This document shows, piece after piece, positions 1-7,038 of a stretch of DNA of 59,391 nt (positions are counted from its first letter, which is position 1; each line of letters starts with the position of its first letter). Made by a program: the position numbers and the translations under genes. The stretch comes from an uncultured Pseudomonadota bacterium (GTDB lineage Bacteria > Myxococcota_A > UBA796 > SXON01). The notes beneath the pieces were generated by a model, which saw nothing but the letters and a program-made list of their open reading frames with translations, was not told the DNA's origin and did no database searches. The DNA is taken from positions 1-59,391 of the forward strand of contig CAISIK010000211.1 in the NCBI GenBank assembly GCA_903885375.1, given 5' to 3'.

Positions 1-201
1 CCGCCCGACGAACCACCGCCGCCGAGGCCGCCCCCACCGGAGCCGCCACCGCCGCCCGACGAACCACCGCCGCCGAGGCCGCCCCCACCGGAGCCACCGC
101 CGCCCGACGAACCACCGCCGCCGAGGCCGCCCCCACCGGAGCCACCACCGCCGCCCGACGAACCACCGCCGCCGAGGCCGCCGCCGCCGGTCAGCCCCCC
201 C
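1..201. repeat. 48/51-bp tandem repeat, four copies, coding for a Gly/Ser tail
   Basis: Four near-identical units lie head to tail at about 1-51, 52-99, 100-150 and 151-201. They differ mainly by one extra triplet (48 against 51 bp) and by decay in the last copy. Every length change is a multiple of three, and on the minus strand each unit reads as a GLGGGGSSGGGGG-type block. The array is therefore an in-frame coding repeat of the spike protein that covers it, and it continues past the left edge. Such arrays can change copy number by slippage. Confidence 0.9.
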
Positions 202-1145
202 ACGATCGCGCCGATGGCGAGATCGACCGCCGCTTCGATCACGGCATCACGGAGGCTCCCGCCGCCGGTGGATCCCCCACCCGTGGACCCGCCCGTGCCC
301 GTGGAACCGCCCGGGCCCGTGGAACCACCCGTGCCCGTGGAGCCACCGCCGCCCGTGGAGCCGCCGCCACCAGAGCTGCCGCCCGTGGAGCCGCCGCCAC
401 CAGAGCCGCCGCCCGTGGAGCCGCCATCCTGCCCGCCCCCGCCCGAGCCCTCGGGCTTGGTGGGCGGATGCCGGTGCGGGGGCGTGTCCTTCTTGGCCTT
501 CGGCGCTCCGGGCGACCCCTCGTTGTAGGTGGCGATGGAGCCCTTGTGCGTTTGCGAGCCACCGCCATCCATGGTCATGGTGGAGCCCGCCTTCCACGCG
601 ACCGTCTGCTTGCCTTCCATGGCGATCGACGCCGAGGCTTCGAGCTTGAAGTCCTTGCAGAAGAGGCTGATCGTCTCCTTCGCTTCGACCACGAAGTTCT
701 TGTCGACCTTGGTGGTGAGCACCTTGTTCGCGGAGTGCGCTTCCTGGTAGATCGCGTTGTTCTCCGACGTGGACTTCAGCTCGACGCGCTCGGCGCCCGA
801 GGTGTCGTCGAAGTCGATCCAGTGGGAGTTGCGCGACCAGAAGCGGCGATGGTCGTCGTTGCCATCCTCGTTCGCGTAGGGCTTCGGCTTGTCCTCGCCC
901 CCGTTGTAGACGGCGCCGAGGATGTACGGCGTCATCGTGCGGAAGGCGAAGCCGATCACGACCTCCGTGCCCACGTCGGGGATGATCACCCAGCCGCGTT
1001 TCTTGCCGCTCATCGGCCACATCATCCGGACCCAGGTGCTCTCCGGGGGGGATTCATGGTCGACGGGGAATTTGACCTTCACCCGCGCGAGCTTGTCAGG
1101 GTCCTTGTTGTCGATCACAAGGCCGACGACGATGCCGTTGATCAT
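1..1145 (-). CDS. gp5/VgrG-like spike protein with Gly/Ser-rich tail (C-terminus off the left edge)
   Basis: The first ~105 residues form a gp5/baseplate-V OB-fold, with the diagnostic DNKDPDKLARVKVKFP, GWVIIPDVGTEVVIGF and AVYNGGEDKP stretches. About 110 residues of alternating polar/hydrophobic beta-helix-like sequence follow. The gp27-like domain of full VgrG proteins is absent. From about residue 225 there is a Gly/Ser/Thr linker, a short hydrophobic helix (about residues 297-318, SLRDAVIEAAVDLAIGAIVG) and then a second Gly-rich repeat tail of at least 60 residues that leaves the window. The ATG at 1145 has GAGG five bases upstream, embedded in the stop region of the paralogous spike gene. 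Its role is inferred to be a tip or needle of a type VI or related contractile injection system. The long tail could be a flexible display arm or an evolved effector extension. Confidence 0.82.
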   Translation of the reverse strand, partial: MINGIVVGLVIDNKDPDKLARVKVKFPVDHESPPESTWVRMMWPMSGKKRGWVIIPDVGTEVVIGFAFRTMTPYILGAVYNGGEDKPKPYANEDGNDDHRRFWSRNSHWIDFDDTSGAERVELKSTSENNAIYQEAHSANKVLTTKVDKNFVVEAKETISLFCKDFKLEASASIAMEGKQTVAWKAGSTMTMDGGGSQTHKGSIATYNEGSPGAPKAKKDTPPHRHPPTKPEGSGGGGQDGGSTGGGSGGGGSTGGSSGGGGSTGGGGSTGTGGSTGPGGSTGTGGSTGGGSTGGGSLRDAVIEAAVDLAIGAIVGGLTGGGGLGGGGSSGGGGGSGGGGLGGGGSSGGGGSGGGGLGGGGSSGGGGGSGGGGLGGGGSSG

Positions 1146-1152
1146 CGGTACC

Positions 1153-1809
1153 TCAGTTGATCTTGATGACGCCGGCCTTGACGGTCAGCGAGCTTCCACC
1201 GTCGATACCCATCGACGCCGACGCCTTCGCCTCGAAGGTGCTACCCGCCTTCATGGAGATGGAGCTGCCGGCCTCGAGGATGAAGTCCTTGCACTTGAAG
1301 CTCATCGTCTCCTTCGCTTCGACGATGATGTCCTTGCCGCTGTACACGCTCAAGGTCTTGTCCTTCGCATCCCAGATGATGCGAATCTCCTCGTTGTGCG
1401 TGATGAGCTCGATGCGCTCATCGCCCGACTTGTCATCGAACGTGAGGCGGTGGCCGGAGCGGCTCTGGAAGACGCGTAGGTTGTTGTCGCCGTCTTCGTT
1501 GGCGTACGGGGGCGTGTCGACCCCGTTGTAGAGGGAGCCCAGCACCACGGCGTGGTTGATGTCGCCGTGGACAAAGCCCACGAGCACTTCGTCTTCCACT
1601 TCGGGGATGGTCATCCAGCCGCGCTCGCGGCCGGCCATCGGCATCGCCAGCCGGGCCCACCAGCTCTCGGGCATGTCGGGCAGCGTGGGGAACTTCACCT
1701 TCACGCGCCCGAGCTTCTCAGGATCCTTGTTGTCGGTGCACACGCCTTCCACCAGCCCGGGCATCTGCCCGGAAGTGGGCCGACCGTGGCGATCCGTGAC
1801 CTTGGGCAT
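1153..1809 (-). CDS. Short gp5/VgrG-like spike protein (baseplate assembly protein V family)
   Basis: This 218-residue protein is a paralogue of the next gene. Residues ~15-105 are the gp5 OB-fold (DNKDPEKLGRVKVKFPTLP, GWMTIPEVEDEVLVGF, VVLGSLYNG). Residues ~110-218 are an amphipathic beta-helix-like run with recurring Lys-Ala-Gly/Ser segments that ends cleanly at KIN. It lacks the gp27 domain and any effector tail, so it may be the plain trimeric spike beside the tailed paralogue. The ATG at 1809 has GGAG five bases upstream; the frame stays open further upstream but that part is not spike-like. The stop lies seven bases before the next ATG, so the two are surely co-transcribed. No sheath, tube or ATPase gene is visible, so type VI secretion and extracellular contractile systems cannot be separated. 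Confidence 0.85.
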   Translation of the reverse strand: MPKVTDRHGRPTSGQMPGLVEGVCTDNKDPEKLGRVKVKFPTLPDMPESWWARLAMPMAGRERGWMTIPEVEDEVLVGFVHGDINHAVVLGSLYNGVDTPPYANEDGDNNLRVFQSRSGHRLTFDDKSGDERIELITHNEEIRIIWDAKDKTLSVYSGKDIIVEAKETMSFKCKDFILEAGSSISMKAGSTFEAKASASMGIDGGSSLTVKAGVIKIN

Positions 1810-1889
1810 GCCGACTCCAACGGATGAAACGAGAGTATAGGGGCCCCCGCCGGGCAGCGTCAACGCGAGCGCGACAGGTTGGCCAACTG

Positions 1890-2750
1890 CTATCCCGTCC
1901 GCCGGGCGCGAAACACGGCGACGCGGTGCACGTGTGTGGTGCGCGGGCCGACGGCGAGCCGCCACTCGAGGTCGAGGGGGGGTGCGACAAGCCGGCACGC
2001 CAGCGCCCACGGGCCGAAGGGGCGCTCGCCGGCGAGCGCCGCCGCGAGGTCGGCCTCGGTGAACTGCCGCTCGCGCGCGGTCACGCCATCCTCGAAGGCA
2101 AACGCGCAGGCGACCAGCAACTCGCCCCCCGGAGCCACGAGGGCATCGGCCTGGGCGAGCACGAGCGCCGGGTCGGCGCAGCTGTCGAGCACGTTCGCAA
2201 CCACCACGGTGGCGAAGCTGCCCGCGAGAAACGGCGGGTCGGCCGCATCAGCCACCACCGCGCCGCCCGTGGGGAGCCCGACGCCGTCGGCCCCCTCCGC
2301 CAGCTCGGCAGCGACGACACCCGCGCGCAGGAGGGCGAGGTTGAGGTCGACGCGGATCGTCCCCGCGTGCCCCATGCCGGAGCCGAGCTCCAGCACCGGA
2401 CCGGGTGCCCGCGCCACGAACTCGGCCAGCCAGGCCTGGAACGGGCTCGCCGGCGGCGAGGCATAAACCTCGACCAGCTTCCGGTTCCGGCGGCTCGCCG
2501 CGTCGACCGCCACCAGCTCCACGACCTGAGGGTCGAGCCCCGGGCGCACGAGCGCCGAGGGGCCCTCGCTGGCGGCCCAGCCGGCTACATCCCGCAAGAC
2601 CACCGCGATGCCGTCGACCACCGGGTAGCGCTGCCCGCACGCGCACACGAGGAGCGACCCGACCCGGCGCAAGCCCCGCACGCGGAGCGCCCCCCCTTCG
2701 ACCGCCCGACACGCCGGACAAACGAGGGGAACGCCCCCTGCTTCAGCCAC
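1890..2750 (-). CDS. SAM-dependent methyltransferase with N-terminal Trm112-like zinc module
   Basis: This is a 286-residue protein. Residues ~10-50 carry CPAC and CACGQRYPVVDGI, the Cys-x2-Cys / Cys-x-Cys pattern of a Trm112-like zinc finger. A class I methyltransferase core follows, with motif I LELGSGMGHAG at about residue 120, the post-I acidic DLN, and VVVANVLDSCADP plus LVAPGGELLV as motifs IV-V. The substrate cannot be read. The start is GTG at 2750, overlapping the PAAR stop by eight bases, so it is translationally coupled to a tip protein. The following spike gene begins 80 bases further on. The position between PAAR and VgrG-like genes is where effectors, adaptors or modifying enzymes usually sit, which makes modification of tip or cargo, or an effector role, worth considering; a housekeeping gene trapped here is equally possible. 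Confidence 0.8.
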   Translation of the reverse strand: MAEAGGVPLVCPACRAVEGGALRVRGLRRVGSLLVCACGQRYPVVDGIAVVLRDVAGWAASEGPSALVRPGLDPQVVELVAVDAASRRNRKLVEVYASPPASPFQAWLAEFVARAPGPVLELGSGMGHAGTIRVDLNLALLRAGVVAAELAEGADGVGLPTGGAVVADAADPPFLAGSFATVVVANVLDSCADPALVLAQADALVAPGGELLVACAFAFEDGVTARERQFTEADLAAALAGERPFGPWALACRLVAPPLDLEWRLAVGPRTTHVHRVAVFRARRTG

Positions 2751-3063
2751 CGACCATCACGTTCGTGCTGCCCTGGATCATCTGCCCGACCCCGCCGCAA
2801 TGGGCATCCAGGTCGCCGAGGCGGTGGGCCGGCATGTTGTTGATCAGGACGGTGCCCGAGCCCTTCTGGGCGACCCAGGTGTTCGGCCCGCAGCACGCGG
2901 CGTGCACGCCGTTGTCGCCCACCCGCAGCGCGGGCATGCCGTTCACCAGCACGTTGGGCGAGCCCTTCACGGCCGGACCCACCGCCGGGTGGGGGCAGGC
3001 AGGACAGCCGTGGACATCCGCGGGAACCTGCGACTTGTCGCCGACGCGGCACTGAGGAGGCAT
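2743..3063 (-). CDS. PAAR-domain tip protein
   Basis: The protein has 106 residues and is almost entirely a PAAR-like fold. It shows repeated Gly-Asp turns and Pro/Ala motifs (PAVGPAVKGSPNVLVNG, MPALRVGDNGVHAACCGP, GSGTVLINNMPAHRLGD) plus Cys/His residues that could bind the tip metal ion. PAAR proteins cap the VgrG spike with a sharp cone. The ATG at 3063 is preferred because MPPQCRVGDKS is the usual PAAR N-terminus, although the frame is open upstream. GAGG lies just upstream in the region 3064-3075. It is the first gene of the PAAR / methyltransferase / spike / spike cassette. No C-terminal toxin extension is fused to it. Confidence 0.9.
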   Translation of the reverse strand: MPPQCRVGDKSQVPADVHGCPACPHPAVGPAVKGSPNVLVNGMPALRVGDNGVHAACCGPNTWVAQKGSGTVLINNMPAHRLGDLDAHCGGVGQMIQGSTNVMVGG

Positions 3064-3151
3064 GCGGGAATCCCCGAGAGGGGTCCAGCGTAGCACGGAC
3101 CGACGCCGCTGGCAGCGCCCGTTCGGCGCCCACGGAGCCGCATCGAGCCCG

Positions 3152-3179
3152 CGGGAGCGGGCGGCCACCCCCGCTCCCG
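3152..3179 (-). terminator. Perfect 10-bp hairpin after the copper-monooxygenase operon
   Basis: CGGGAGCGGG (3152-3161) pairs perfectly with CCCGCTCCCG (3170-3179) across an 8-base loop. It lies 20 bases beyond the stop of the last operon gene and 89 bases ahead of the PAAR start. No T-run follows, which is common in very GC-rich genomes, so intrinsic termination is likely but not certain. The 135-base gap 3064-3198 shows nothing else. Confidence 0.55.
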
Positions 3180-3198
3180 GAGGCAGCGCCCGCAACCC

Positions 3199-3585
3199 TC
3201 AATTGTCCTGGGCACCCTCGGCGATCCACTCGCGCACGAGTTCGATGCGCGCCTCGTCGAGCGGAACGCTGGGCATCACGTCGCCCACGATGCCCTCGGC
3301 CTCCTCGAGCTTCATCACGATGTAGCTGCCATCGGGATCGCCGGGGATCACGCGGGTGCGGGTGGCATCGCCGTCGGCCGCCACCCCGACCAGGTTCGCC
3401 AGGCTCACGCCGGGCGTGAGCGAGAGGTTGCCGCTGCCACCGCCATCGCCGTGGCAGGTGGAGAAGGCGCACGACTTGTCGAACACCTCGGCCTGCATCG
3501 TGGTGAGCGTGGGGGCGAACGCCGAGCCGCTGTCCGCGGTGTCCTCTGTGCCGGCGCAGGCGAGCAGGAACAGCAGGCTAGTCAC
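3199..3585 (-). CDS. c-type cytochrome-like lipoprotein (CX4CH)
   Basis: This 128-residue secreted lipoprotein has its lipobox LLAC at Cys10, then an acidic Thr/Asp/Ser linker. A heme-type motif KSCAFSTCHGD follows, with Cys39-x4-Cys44-His45, one residue wider than the classic CxxCH. The rest matches the planctomycete/myxobacterial cytochrome-c-like domain: a hydrophobic repeat, VIPGDPDGSYIV, a possible sixth ligand Met104 in GDVMPS, and a final VREWIAEGA helix. Covalent heme attachment is inferred, not proved, because CX4CH sites are less usual. The GTG start at 3585 overlaps the end of the preceding copper-monooxygenase-like gene by eight bases, so the two are translationally coupled. It could pass electrons to its neighbours. 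Confidence 0.72.
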   Translation of the reverse strand: MTSLLFLLACAGTEDTADSGSAFAPTLTTMQAEVFDKSCAFSTCHGDGGGSGNLSLTPGVSLANLVGVAADGDATRTRVIPGDPDGSYIVMKLEEAEGIVGDVMPSVPLDEARIELVREWIAEGAQDN

Positions 3586-4510
3586 TGCACACCACCGGGG
3601 ACTTCGAGCCGATCAGCATGCCGTAGGTGGCGCACATCTCGGCGGGGAATTCGAGGGCCTCGTCGGAGTCGTTGAACCACTCGCAGTTGGTGCGCAGGAT
3701 GTCGCCCGCCTGGAACCACCGTTCGCCCCGCTCGTACTGGTTGAGCGGCGGCGCGTCGCGGAACACGGGTTCCCACTCCGCGATCTCGTACTCCACCGCC
3801 ATGGACTCGCTCGTACCGACCTCGAAGGAGAAGCGCGTGCCGTACTCGTGCATGTGACCGGTCAGGTACATGATCTCGTAGGCTTCATCGAAGCTGCAGT
3901 CGAACGACAGCGAGGAGCCCTGCGCGGGGGGCAGGCTGATGTCGACCTGGGTGAGCGCGAAGGCCGCGGCCCAGGTTTCTACGCTGTCCTCGGGCATGAG
4001 CCCGATGTTCATGATGTCGCGCTCGAGCATGCGGTCGGACGTGGTGTTCACGTAGTGCGACTGGATGACGAAGCGCTGGCCCTCCCCGAGGCTCACGGCC
4101 ATGCCCTCCGGCAGGTGGATTTCCGAACGACCCGCATCGAGCGGCTCGGCGTTGATGAGCGGCTCGAAGCTGGTCATCATCGCGTTGGTCTGGGTGCAGT
4201 CGACCGTTTCGCCGTCGGCGTAGTCGAGCGGGCTCGCGTTGGTGCCGAGGAGGATCAGGTGGTGGCCCACCTCCCCCTGCCAGCTCTCGAAGCTGGTGAT
4301 GCCGATGTCCGGCCCGGTGTAGGTGCCGAACGTGCAGTACTGCACCTCCTGGCCGGGCTCGATCACCACCTCGGGACCGAACCACTGCTCGCCGCCTTCG
4401 GGCACCGGCTCCACATCGGCAGGCTCGAGCCGGTCGTCGATGATGTCGGAGTCGGCCGAGGTGCCGGGTTGGGTGTTCTCGACGCAGGCGGCGAGGAGGA
4501 GCGTGATCAT
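3578..4510 (-). CDS. Type II copper monooxygenase-like lipoprotein, copy B
   Basis: The 310-residue lipoprotein (lipobox LAAC, Cys9) has the two-domain plan of peptidylglycine/dopamine monooxygenases. The six copper ligands can be placed by motif: His83-His84 (VGHHLILLG) and His152 (IQSHYVN) for the first copper, and His219-x-His221 (GHMHEYGT) with Met292 (AEMCATYGM) for the second. CEWFNDSDE just before the Met resembles the equivalent animal PHM segment. The family hydroxylates C-H bonds at an extracytoplasmic site using oxygen and a reductant; the substrate here is unknown. The ATG at 4510 overlaps the stop of paralogue A as ATGA. An upstream in-frame extension has no signal peptide and was discarded. 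Gene order (two paralogues, then a cytochrome-like protein) argues that they work together. Confidence 0.78.
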   Translation of the reverse strand: MITLLLAACVENTQPGTSADSDIIDDRLEPADVEPVPEGGEQWFGPEVVIEPGQEVQYCTFGTYTGPDIGITSFESWQGEVGHHLILLGTNASPLDYADGETVDCTQTNAMMTSFEPLINAEPLDAGRSEIHLPEGMAVSLGEGQRFVIQSHYVNTTSDRMLERDIMNIGLMPEDSVETWAAAFALTQVDISLPPAQGSSLSFDCSFDEAYEIMYLTGHMHEYGTRFSFEVGTSESMAVEYEIAEWEPVFRDAPPLNQYERGERWFQAGDILRTNCEWFNDSDEALEFPAEMCATYGMLIGSKSPVVCSD

Positions 4511-5472
4511 GGGTTCATCCCGGTCGTGGAGTCGCAGATCGTGGTGGTCTTCTGGGGGTAGACGAGCGACACGCCATCGCACATCTCGTGCGGGAACGCG
4601 AGTGTTTCGTCGGTGTCGTTGAACCAGGCGCACTCGGTTCGGATCACATCGCCGGGGAGGAAGTCCAGCTCACCCGCCGCGTAGTTCGAGGTGGGCGGCG
4701 AGTCACGGTAGGCGGACTCCCACCCCGGCACATCGCTGAGGATGGTGGTGCTGTCGCCACGAACCTGCGTAATCCGCAGGCTCGTACCCCACTCGTGCAT
4801 GTGGCCGTTCACGAAGCGCACGGAGAGGCCCTCCTCGGGCACCTCTACCGGGCAGTCAAAACTCATCGAGGCCGCGCTGGCGGCGGGGATGGTGAGGTTG
4901 CCGTTGTGGAAGATCGCGGCGGCCACCCAGGTGGACACTTCGGTGTCGGCATCGAGCAGATCGAGCGCGGCCAAGTCGTGGACGCGGATGGCTTCCGAGC
5001 CGGTGTTCACGTAGTGCGCCTGCAGGAGGTAGCGGCTCCCGCCCTCGATGTAGAAGGCCATGCCCTCGTCGAGCGGCTGGTCGATGGTCTGCACGTCGCC
5101 GATGTGCACGGCCGTGGGCAGGCCCGCCGGCTGCGTGTCGGTCATGTTGAACGCGGTGCCCACCCCGCACGGGAACGACTCGCCCTCGGGGTAGTCCAGC
5201 TCCGTGCCGAGGAGGCGGTAGAGCTGCACGTGGTGACCGAACGCGTTCTGCCAGGTAGTGAGGGCGTGGATCGCGAGGTCATCCCCCGTGAAGGTCCCGG
5301 CGATGCAGTGGGTCACATCCTCGCCGGGCTGCACCACCACGTCGGGGCCCCAGAGGTCCAGCTCGCCGGGTGTGTAGTCGCCTTCGGTGAGGCGGAGGTC
5401 GAGCGGGCTCGCGCCGGTGTCGGCGCTCTCTCCGCCCTCTTCGGCGCAGGCCAGGAGCAGGAGGGCGAACAT
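4507..5472 (-). CDS. Type II copper monooxygenase-like lipoprotein, copy A
   Basis: This 321-residue paralogue of the following gene carries the same set of ligands: His80-His81 (FGHHVQLY), His153 (QAHYVN), His224-x-His226 (GHMHEWGT) and Met297 (HEMCDG). CAWFNDTDETLAFP matches the segment before the Met ligand. The signal peptide ends in the lipobox LLAC (Cys9), followed by an acidic linker, so the protein is outside the cytoplasm and membrane-tethered. The two copies are diverged, so this is an old duplication; they could be two isoenzymes, a heterodimer, or one active and one regulatory subunit, although no ligand is missing in either. The ATG at 5472 overlaps the preceding stop as TGATG. 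Confidence 0.78.
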   Translation of the reverse strand: MFALLLLACAEEGGESADTGASPLDLRLTEGDYTPGELDLWGPDVVVQPGEDVTHCIAGTFTGDDLAIHALTTWQNAFGHHVQLYRLLGTELDYPEGESFPCGVGTAFNMTDTQPAGLPTAVHIGDVQTIDQPLDEGMAFYIEGGSRYLLQAHYVNTGSEAIRVHDLAALDLLDADTEVSTWVAAAIFHNGNLTIPAASAASMSFDCPVEVPEEGLSVRFVNGHMHEWGTSLRITQVRGDSTTILSDVPGWESAYRDSPPTSNYAAGELDFLPGDVIRTECAWFNDTDETLAFPHEMCDGVSLVYPQKTTTICDSTTGMNP

Positions 5473-5960
5473 CAGGGCCGCCGGATGCCGAGGACCATCG
5501 TGAACGGGGTCTCCGCTTCGGCCACCACCTGCGCCTTGTTGGTGGGCGGCAGGGTGACGGGATCGCCCTCGTCGCCGCACTCGCCGCTGTTGTCGCTGTC
5601 CATGCAGCCGAGGATGTAGACGATCTGCGGCTCGATCGGCTCGGTCGTGTAGATCACCGCGGAGGGCCCGCCCTGGTTGCTCAGGTCGACCATCAAGCCG
5701 AAGTCGCCGAGGCTGGTGGCACCATCCACCGGGCCGCTGCTCGGGTCGACATCGGCCTCCGCGAAGACCGACCCGCTCACCATCGCGTTGGCCGACTCGC
5801 CATCCTCCACGAGGTCGACCACCATGTCGTCGTCCATCTTCACCGAGATGGCGAGCGTGCCGGGGCCGGTGGGCCGGGCGGTGTCGACGGGAGCGGAATC
5901 GCCGGTGTCATCGGACCCGCCCGTGCAGGCGAGGAGCGTGGCGAAGAAGAGATGGAGCAT
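5472..5960 (-). CDS. Small secreted lipoprotein of unknown function
   Basis: This is a 162-residue protein with a signal peptide ending LLAC (Cys12), then a GGSDDTGDS linker and a beta-rich domain. Its sequence suggests an immunoglobulin- or transthyretin-like sandwich (TLAISVKMDDDMVVDLVE, SGSVFAEADV, FTMVLGIRRP), with an acidic Cys-containing loop (GCMDSDNSGECGDEGD) that could bind calcium. No enzyme motif is visible. It is the first lipoprotein of the copper-monooxygenase operon, and its ATG at 5960 is 27 bases downstream of the RNase HII stop. It could be a scaffold or metallochaperone, but that is a guess from position. Confidence 0.72.
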   Translation of the reverse strand: MLHLFFATLLACTGGSDDTGDSAPVDTARPTGPGTLAISVKMDDDMVVDLVEDGESANAMVSGSVFAEADVDPSSGPVDGATSLGDFGLMVDLSNQGGPSAVIYTTEPIEPQIVYILGCMDSDNSGECGDEGDPVTLPPTNKAQVVAEAETPFTMVLGIRRP

Positions 5961-5987
5961 GGATTCCCCCGGGGGCAGCGATCTATC

Positions 5988-6599
5988 TCAAGAGAACAGG
6001 TTCTGCTGGCGGAGGGCCTCGATGGTGCCCCATCGCGAGCGCACCCACGGCGGGAGCGGCTGGCCGCGGCGGAGGAGGTCCGCGAGGAGCGCGCGGGTGA
6101 CGGGATCGGAGGGGTAGCCCGAGCCCACGTTGCCGAGGGCGTGGATGGCGGCATCGCGGGACAGCTTGGCGCCGATGCTGGCCGCGCCGACCACCGGCCA
6201 GGTTGCGTCGGCCTTCGGCTCGATGATCCAATCCTCCACGCCGGTCTCCCGCACGAGCCGCGCCTGGAGCTTCGGAATCCCGCGGGGGTGTACCGGGGCG
6301 TCGAGGTAAACGCGCTCGGGGCGGAACTCCGCCACCAGCGAGATGAAGGCGCAGATCTCGAGCTCGTTGAGGTTGCCCTCGTCGATCTCGATGGGCTCCA
6401 CGCGGCGGAGGGAAAGGGTGCCGAGCGCGAGGAGGCGCGGGAGGGCGGCCTCGCGGCGGGCGGCGCTGATCGCCTTGCTGTCGGCCGCGCCCGCCTGGCG
6501 GAGCTCCTCCTGTTCGCGCCCGTCGATGAAGAAGCCGCCCATCACGAGCGGGCCCAGAACGCAGCCGCGACCGGCCTCGTCGAGTCCGAGAATTCGCAT
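5988..6599 (-). CDS. rnhB: Ribonuclease HII, archaeal/eukaryotic-type
   Basis: The protein (203 residues) removes ribonucleotides and RNA primers from DNA-RNA hybrids in the cytoplasm. The first catalytic pair is in GLDEAGRG (Asp7, Glu8); further acidic residues sit in VYLDAPVHP (about Asp99) and SRDAAI (about Asp148). Two features point to the archaeal/eukaryotic branch: the EPKADATWPVVGAASIGAK stretch and the GSGYPSDPVTRALL block near residue 160, where typical bacterial enzymes have HGYPTKxH. The ATG at 6599 begins directly with the catalytic strand. It is divergent from nuoA and 27 bases upstream of the lipoprotein operon, so it may be co-transcribed with that operon. A separate RNase HI lies at 44025-44804. 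Confidence 0.92.
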   Translation of the reverse strand: MRILGLDEAGRGCVLGPLVMGGFFIDGREQEELRQAGAADSKAISAARREAALPRLLALGTLSLRRVEPIEIDEGNLNELEICAFISLVAEFRPERVYLDAPVHPRGIPKLQARLVRETGVEDWIIEPKADATWPVVGAASIGAKLSRDAAIHALGNVGSGYPSDPVTRALLADLLRRGQPLPPWVRSRWGTIEALRQQNLFS

Positions 6600-6666
6600 C
6601 GCCCTCGCCTATCCTTGTGGCCATCGGTTCGATCGATTAGACGCGGCCACCCCCCCCGAGGTGCGC

Positions 6667-7038
6667 GTGGCGGATCCGTACGTCCCGGTACTCGTCTCGA
6701 TCGTCATTGCGGTGATCTTCTCCCTGGTGTTCGTGGGCGGCAGCCGGTTTCTCGGCCCGCACCGTCCGAACGCCACGAAGACCTCGCTCTACGAATGCGG
6801 AATGCCGGGCCGCTTCCACACCGAGCAGCGCTTCTCCGTGAAGTTCTACATGGTGGCGGTGCTCTTCATCCTCTTCGATCTGGAAGCCGTCTTCCTCTTC
6901 CCCTGGTCCGTCGTGTTCCGGGAGATGGTCGAGTCCGGTCAGGCCCTGTTCGTGTTCACCGAGATGTTCATCTTCCTCGGTGTACTTTTCCTCGGCTGGT
7001 TCTACTGCCTTAAGCGTGGAGCGTTCCAATGGGACTAG
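6667..7038 (+). CDS. nuoA: NADH-quinone oxidoreductase subunit A
   Basis: This is a membrane subunit of complex I, about 123 residues with three predicted transmembrane helices. The family signature YECGMPG lies in the loop after helix 1, followed by [22 protein letters not shown]. The frame is open far upstream, but GTG at 6667 gives [16 protein letters not shown], the normal NuoA N-terminus, with GAGG five bases before it; GTG at 6661 sits on that ribosome-binding site. It opens the nuo operon, and its 3' end overlaps nuoB by ten bases. The 67-base gap 6600-6666 to the divergent rnhB must hold the operon promoter, but no clear -35/-10 pair was seen. Confidence 0.93.
   Translation: MADPYVPVLVSIVIAVIFSLVFVGGSRFLGPHRPNATKTSLYECGMPGRFHTEQRFSVKFYMVAVLFILFDLEAVFLFPWSVVFREMVESGQALFVFTEMFIFLGVLFLGWFYCLKRGAFQWD

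Noticed and set aside
1..201. Possible CRISPR array
   Set aside because: The repeats are contiguous with no unique spacers, all lengths are multiples of three, and they encode a Gly/Ser tail in frame with the spike protein.
1..3063. Remnant prophage tail module
   Set aside because: Only spike and PAAR genes are present, with no capsid, terminase, tail-tape or integrase genes; type VI-like tip genes explain them better.
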